A stretch of DNA of 64,000 bases from an uncultured Bacteroidia bacterium (GTDB taxonomy: Bacteria > Bacteroidota > Bacteroidia > Bacteroidales > UBA932): the NCBI GenBank assembly GCA_902790635.1, contig CADASN010000004.1, positions 87,428-151,427 on the forward strand. Direction: 5' to 3'. This document shows, piece by piece, positions 61,186-64,000 of this stretch; within the stretch, counting starts at the first letter, position 1; each line of letters opens with the position of its first letter. A program made the position numbers and the translations under genes. Below the pieces are notes generated by a model. The model was not told the DNA's origin. It was given only the letters and a program-made list of their open reading frames with translations, and did no database searches.

Positions 61186-62754
61186 ATGCTGACACACATT
61201 CATGGTGCGAAATGCATCGGAATCGACGCCGTCGAAGTGACGGTGGAGATCGACATCGACCGGGGGATCGGCATCCACCTGGTCGGACTGGCCGACGTGG
61301 CCGTCAAGGAGAGCCTGCTGCGCACGACCACGGCGCTGGAGGCCCTGGGGTTCCACATCCCCGGGAAACGGATTGTCATCAACCTCGCACCGGCCGACCT
61401 GCGCAAGAACGGCAGCGGCTACGACCTGCCGATTGCGGTCGGCATCATCGCCGCCTCCGGCCAGCGGGAGCTGCCGCTGGCAGAGCGATTCATCCTGATG
61501 GGCGAGCTCGGCCTGGACGGCAGCGTCCGGCCCATTCCGGGGGCGCTGCCCTTTGCCGAGATGGCCCGGCAGGCCGGGTTCGCGGGCATCATCCTCCCGG
61601 AGGAATCCGCGCTGGAGGCTGCCGAATTCAAGGAAATGCAGATCTACGGCGTCGGCGGACTCGGGGACGTAGTCCGGATCCTGGAGGGCCAGGAGGACTG
61701 CCAGGATCTGCTGATCTGGAACACCCAGCGCTACCGCAAAATCCACCGGGCGCGGATGGCCGCCCGCCCGGCGGAAGCGGGGGTGGATTTCTCCGACATC
61801 ATCGGCCAGGAAGGCGCCAAACGCGGGATCGAGATCGCGTCCGCGGGGGGCCACAACATCATTCTGGTCGGTGCCCCGGGATCCGGCAAGAGTTCCCTGG
61901 CCAAGGCCATGGCGGGCATCCTGCCTCCGATGACCATGGAAGAGGCGCTGGTCACAAGCAAGATCTACTCCGTGGCCGGCAAGTCCAACGCGCAGGATGG
62001 CCTAATCCGGCGCCGGCCGTTCCGCGCCCCGCACTACTCCGCCTCCATCGCCGCGATCATCGGCGGAGGCGGCGGGGACAACATCCTCCCGGGCGAGGTC
62101 TCCCTTGCCCACAACGGGGTGCTCTTCCTGGACGAGATCGGGCAGATGCCCAAATCGGTGCTCGAGGCCCTCCGGGGGCCGGTCGAGGACCGGTGCGTCA
62201 GCATTTCCCGCCTCAAGGCGAAAGTTGATTTCCCGTCCTCGTTCATGCTGGTAGCGGCCTCCAACCCCTGCCCCTGCGGCTACTACGGCGAGGGCGACCG
62301 CTGCATCTGCACACCGACCCAGCGGCAGAACTACCTAGCCCGCCTGTCAGGCCCCATGATGGACCGCATCGACCTGCATCTGTGGATGCACCCGGTCCCG
62401 GCCGAGCGCATCATGCGGGCGCAGAAGGCGGAGCCCAGCGAAGCCGTGGCGGCGCGGGTGCTGAAGGCCCGCATCGCGCAAAAGCACCGTTTCGCCACGG
62501 ACGACATCGCTGTCAACGCCGAGATGTCGCTCAAGCAGATCGAGCGTTACTGCCCACTCTCGGAAGCGTGCCGCACGACCCTAGAGAACCTGATGGTCAA
62601 GATGGGATTCTCGATGCGGGCGTATTTCCGCATCATCCGGGTCGCAAGGACGATCGCAGACCTGGAGGGAAGCGGCGACATCCGCCCAACCCACCTGCTG
62701 GAAGCCGCCTCTTACCGTTTCCTGGACAGGCAGAATCTGATGAACCTGGGTTGA
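61186..62754 (+). CDS. comM: YifB/ComM-type Mg-chelatase-like AAA+ ATPase
   Basis: 522 residues. N-terminal ChlI-like domain (GLADVAVKESLLRTTTALEA, KRIVINLAPADLRKNGSGYD), then AAA+ with Walker A GAPGSGKSS (229-237), the ENxxVA-like Walker B NGVLFLDEIGQ, and the cysteine block NPCPCGYYGEGDRCIC. ComM is a branch-migration helicase aiding natural transformation in some bacteria; the role in Bacteroidota is not settled. Confidence 0.9.
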   Translation: MLTHIHGAKCIGIDAVEVTVEIDIDRGIGIHLVGLADVAVKESLLRTTTALEALGFHIPGKRIVINLAPADLRKNGSGYDLPIAVGIIAASGQRELPLAERFILMGELGLDGSVRPIPGALPFAEMARQAGFAGIILPEESALEAAEFKEMQIYGVGGLGDVVRILEGQEDCQDLLIWNTQRYRKIHRARMAARPAEAGVDFSDIIGQEGAKRGIEIASAGGHNIILVGAPGSGKSSLAKAMAGILPPMTMEEALVTSKIYSVAGKSNAQDGLIRRRPFRAPHYSASIAAIIGGGGGDNILPGEVSLAHNGVLFLDEIGQMPKSVLEALRGPVEDRCVSISRLKAKVDFPSSFMLVAASNPCPCGYYGEGDRCICTPTQRQNYLARLSGPMMDRIDLHLWMHPVPAERIMRAQKAEPSEAVAARVLKARIAQKHRFATDDIAVNAEMSLKQIERYCPLSEACRTTLENLMVKMGFSMRAYFRIIRVARTIADLEGSGDIRPTHLLEAASYRFLDRQNLMNLG

Positions 62755-62761
62755 GCGGATG

Positions 62762-62792
62762 TTGCAGGAGCGGTATTTATTTCTTACCTTTG
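62762..62792 (+). promoter_or_regulatory. promoter of aldo/keto reductase (TTG-N20-TACCTTTG)
   Basis: TTG at 62762-62764 and TACCTTTG at 62785-62792; ends 7 bases before the ATG, so near-leaderless. Confidence 0.75.
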
Positions 62793-62798
62793 AATGAT

Positions 62799-63737
62799 AT
62801 GGAAGGATACAGACTCACCGAGCCTCGCTACGAGGCCATGAACTACCGGCGCTGCGGCCGGAGCGGACTGCTGCTGCCCGAGATTTCCCTGGGCTTCTGG
62901 CACAATTTCGGCGAAGCCGCCGACCCGGACCGTTGCCGGGAGATCGTCGAGACCGCTTTCGACAGCGGCATCACCTATTTCGACCTCGCGAACAACTACG
63001 GCCCGCCCTACGGCTCCGCTGAGACGATGTTCGGCTGGATCTACAACCGCTCCCTCAAGCCGCACCGCGACGAGATCCTGGTGGCCACGAAGGCCGGGCA
63101 TGACATGTGGCCGGGCCCCTATGGCGAGTGGGGCTCCCGCAAGAACCTGATGGCCTCGCTGGACCAGAGCCTGAAGCGCATGCAGCTGGACTACGTGGAT
63201 ATCTTCTATTCGCACCGTCCCGACCCGCAGACCCCGCTGGAAGAGACCATGCAGGCCCTCGTGGACATCGTCCGCCAGGGCAAGGCCCTCTACGTCGGCA
63301 TCTCCAAGTATCCGCCCGAGATGGCCGCGCGCGCCTATGCCTACCTGCGCGAGGCGCACGTCCCCTGCCTGGTGTACCAGGGCCGCTACAACATGCTCGA
63401 GCGCACGCACGAGGACGAGATCCTGCCGCAGGCGGCGGCCGAAGGGGTCGGGTACGTCGCCTTCTCGCCCCTGGCCCAGGGGCTGCTGACCGACCGTTAC
63501 CTCAATGGCATCCCGGAGGACTCCCGGATGCGCCACAGCAATTTCCTTAACGAAAGCGTGCTGACGCCGGAGCTCCTCACGCAACTGCGCGCGTGGAATG
63601 ATGAAGCCCGCGCCGAGGGCTTCACCCTCGCGCAATACGCCCTCCGCTGGATCCTCCACCGCCCGGAAGTCACGTCCGTGATTATCGGCGCCAGCAGCGT
63701 CAAGCAATTGCAGGACAATCTGAAAGCTATCCGATAA
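62799..63737 (+). CDS. aldo/keto reductase (YghZ/Kvbeta-like)
   Basis: 312 residues from MEGYRLTEPRYEAMNYRRCG. Barrel motifs: catalytic Asp in ITYFDLANNYGPPYGSAETM (with Tyr), Lys in LVATKAG, His in IFYSHRPD, and the NADPH-binding end SVIIGASSVKQLQDNLKAI. The WPGPYGEWGSRKNLMASLDQ insert matches glyceraldehyde-3-phosphate/methylglyoxal reductases of the YghZ type. No Fe-S domain, unlike the other aldo/keto reductase in this window. Confidence 0.88.
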   Translation: MEGYRLTEPRYEAMNYRRCGRSGLLLPEISLGFWHNFGEAADPDRCREIVETAFDSGITYFDLANNYGPPYGSAETMFGWIYNRSLKPHRDEILVATKAGHDMWPGPYGEWGSRKNLMASLDQSLKRMQLDYVDIFYSHRPDPQTPLEETMQALVDIVRQGKALYVGISKYPPEMAARAYAYLREAHVPCLVYQGRYNMLERTHEDEILPQAAAEGVGYVAFSPLAQGLLTDRYLNGIPEDSRMRHSNFLNESVLTPELLTQLRAWNDEARAEGFTLAQYALRWILHRPEVTSVIIGASSVKQLQDNLKAIR

Positions 63738-63823
63738 AGCCCTTCAGGATCCGGTGCCGCATGACCCCTTTTTACGGGTTTTGCAGCGTCGCGAAAAATA
63801 ATCTGAAAAATATTCGAAAAAAA

Positions 63824-64000
63824 TTTGGTGCTTTCAAAAAAGTGGTTTACCTTTGCAGTCCCTTTCCGAGAGGACTGGGAAAGATCATTGAAAATACTGA
63901 AAGATAAGTACAAGCAAGTACCGAGAAACTAAGAATCGAGAGCGTTGATTTCTTTATAGAGAATCAAGGTGTCAGGAGAGAACTAGAGTATAAGAAAATA
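63824..64000 (+). promoter_or_regulatory. probable rRNA operon promoter and leader
   Basis: TTTG (63824-63827), a 20-base spacer and TACCTTTG (63848-63855), preceded by an A-tract-rich stretch (63790-63823) like an UP element. The following leader has GATCATTGAAAATACTGAAA and a TTGATTTCT...AGAGAATCAA stem, a layout I associate with Bacteroidales 16S rRNA leaders. The 16S gene would begin just past the window. Confidence 0.65.

Overview
The window comes from the chromosome of a high-GC member of the Bacteroidota, most likely Bacteroidales. The clearest signs are promoters of the TTG-N19/20-TAnnTTTG type in front of many genes, and Bacteroidota-typical gene groups: SUI1-DUF4271-hemD-rnpA-yidD, LOG-polyprenyl synthase-holB-ricT-gldH-trmB, DUF2723, TMEM43, PG0541 after an RND pump, and a fimbrillin-like lipoprotein. 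I cannot name the species. Most of the window is core housekeeping sequence. I see no prophage, insertion sequence or CRISPR array.

Layout. 1-6.8 kb: two M23 peptidase paralogues, diverging from alaS and an unusual LptF/G permease-Fmt fusion. 6.8-9.7 kb: a polyferredoxin and a Tat-exported Fe-S aldo/keto reductase. 9.7-16 kb (minus strand): a tightly overlapped operon trxA, beta-barrel protein, LOG, polyprenyl synthase, holB, ricT, gldH, trmB; trmB is broken twice by one repeat family. 16-22 kb: a tripartite RND efflux operon. 22-24.2 kb: lgt and sstT. 24.2-29.4 kb: a fimbrillin-like lipoprotein with a 47-residue companion, divergent from a LytS/LytTR-type two-component pair. 29.4-34.8 kb: a three-gene envelope operon and pgk. 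34.8-35.6 kb: a decayed non-coding patch. 35.6-46 kb: SUI1/hemD/rnpA/yidD, DUF2723, a methyltransferase, tkt and lepA. 46-49.8 kb: an HprK-like kinase, S26 peptidase, PqqD-like protein and ABC exporter cassette. 49.8-63.7 kb: a LolD-like ATPase, mutY, tRNA-Pro, mdh, a phosphopantetheinyl transferase, an EnvC-like protein, an ECF sigma factor with a membrane/beta-barrel partner, tsaE, comM and an aldo/keto reductase. The last 180 bases look like an rRNA operon promoter and leader.

Three things deserve attention. (1) A family of hairpin-forming repeats sits inside protein-coding genes: two copies in trmB, each shifting the frame by +1, and one shorter in-frame copy in the HprK-like kinase; a separate repeat is translated inside fmt. 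The conserved core is shared, while the inverted arms differ from copy to copy. (2) The kinase/S26 peptidase/PqqD/ABC cassette looks like a peptide maturation and export module with no recognisable precursor or cyclase. (3) Three direct repeats spaced exactly 21 bp lie just upstream of the sensor-kinase promoter, a layout that fits LytTR regulators; a second, inverted copy lies upstream of pgk.
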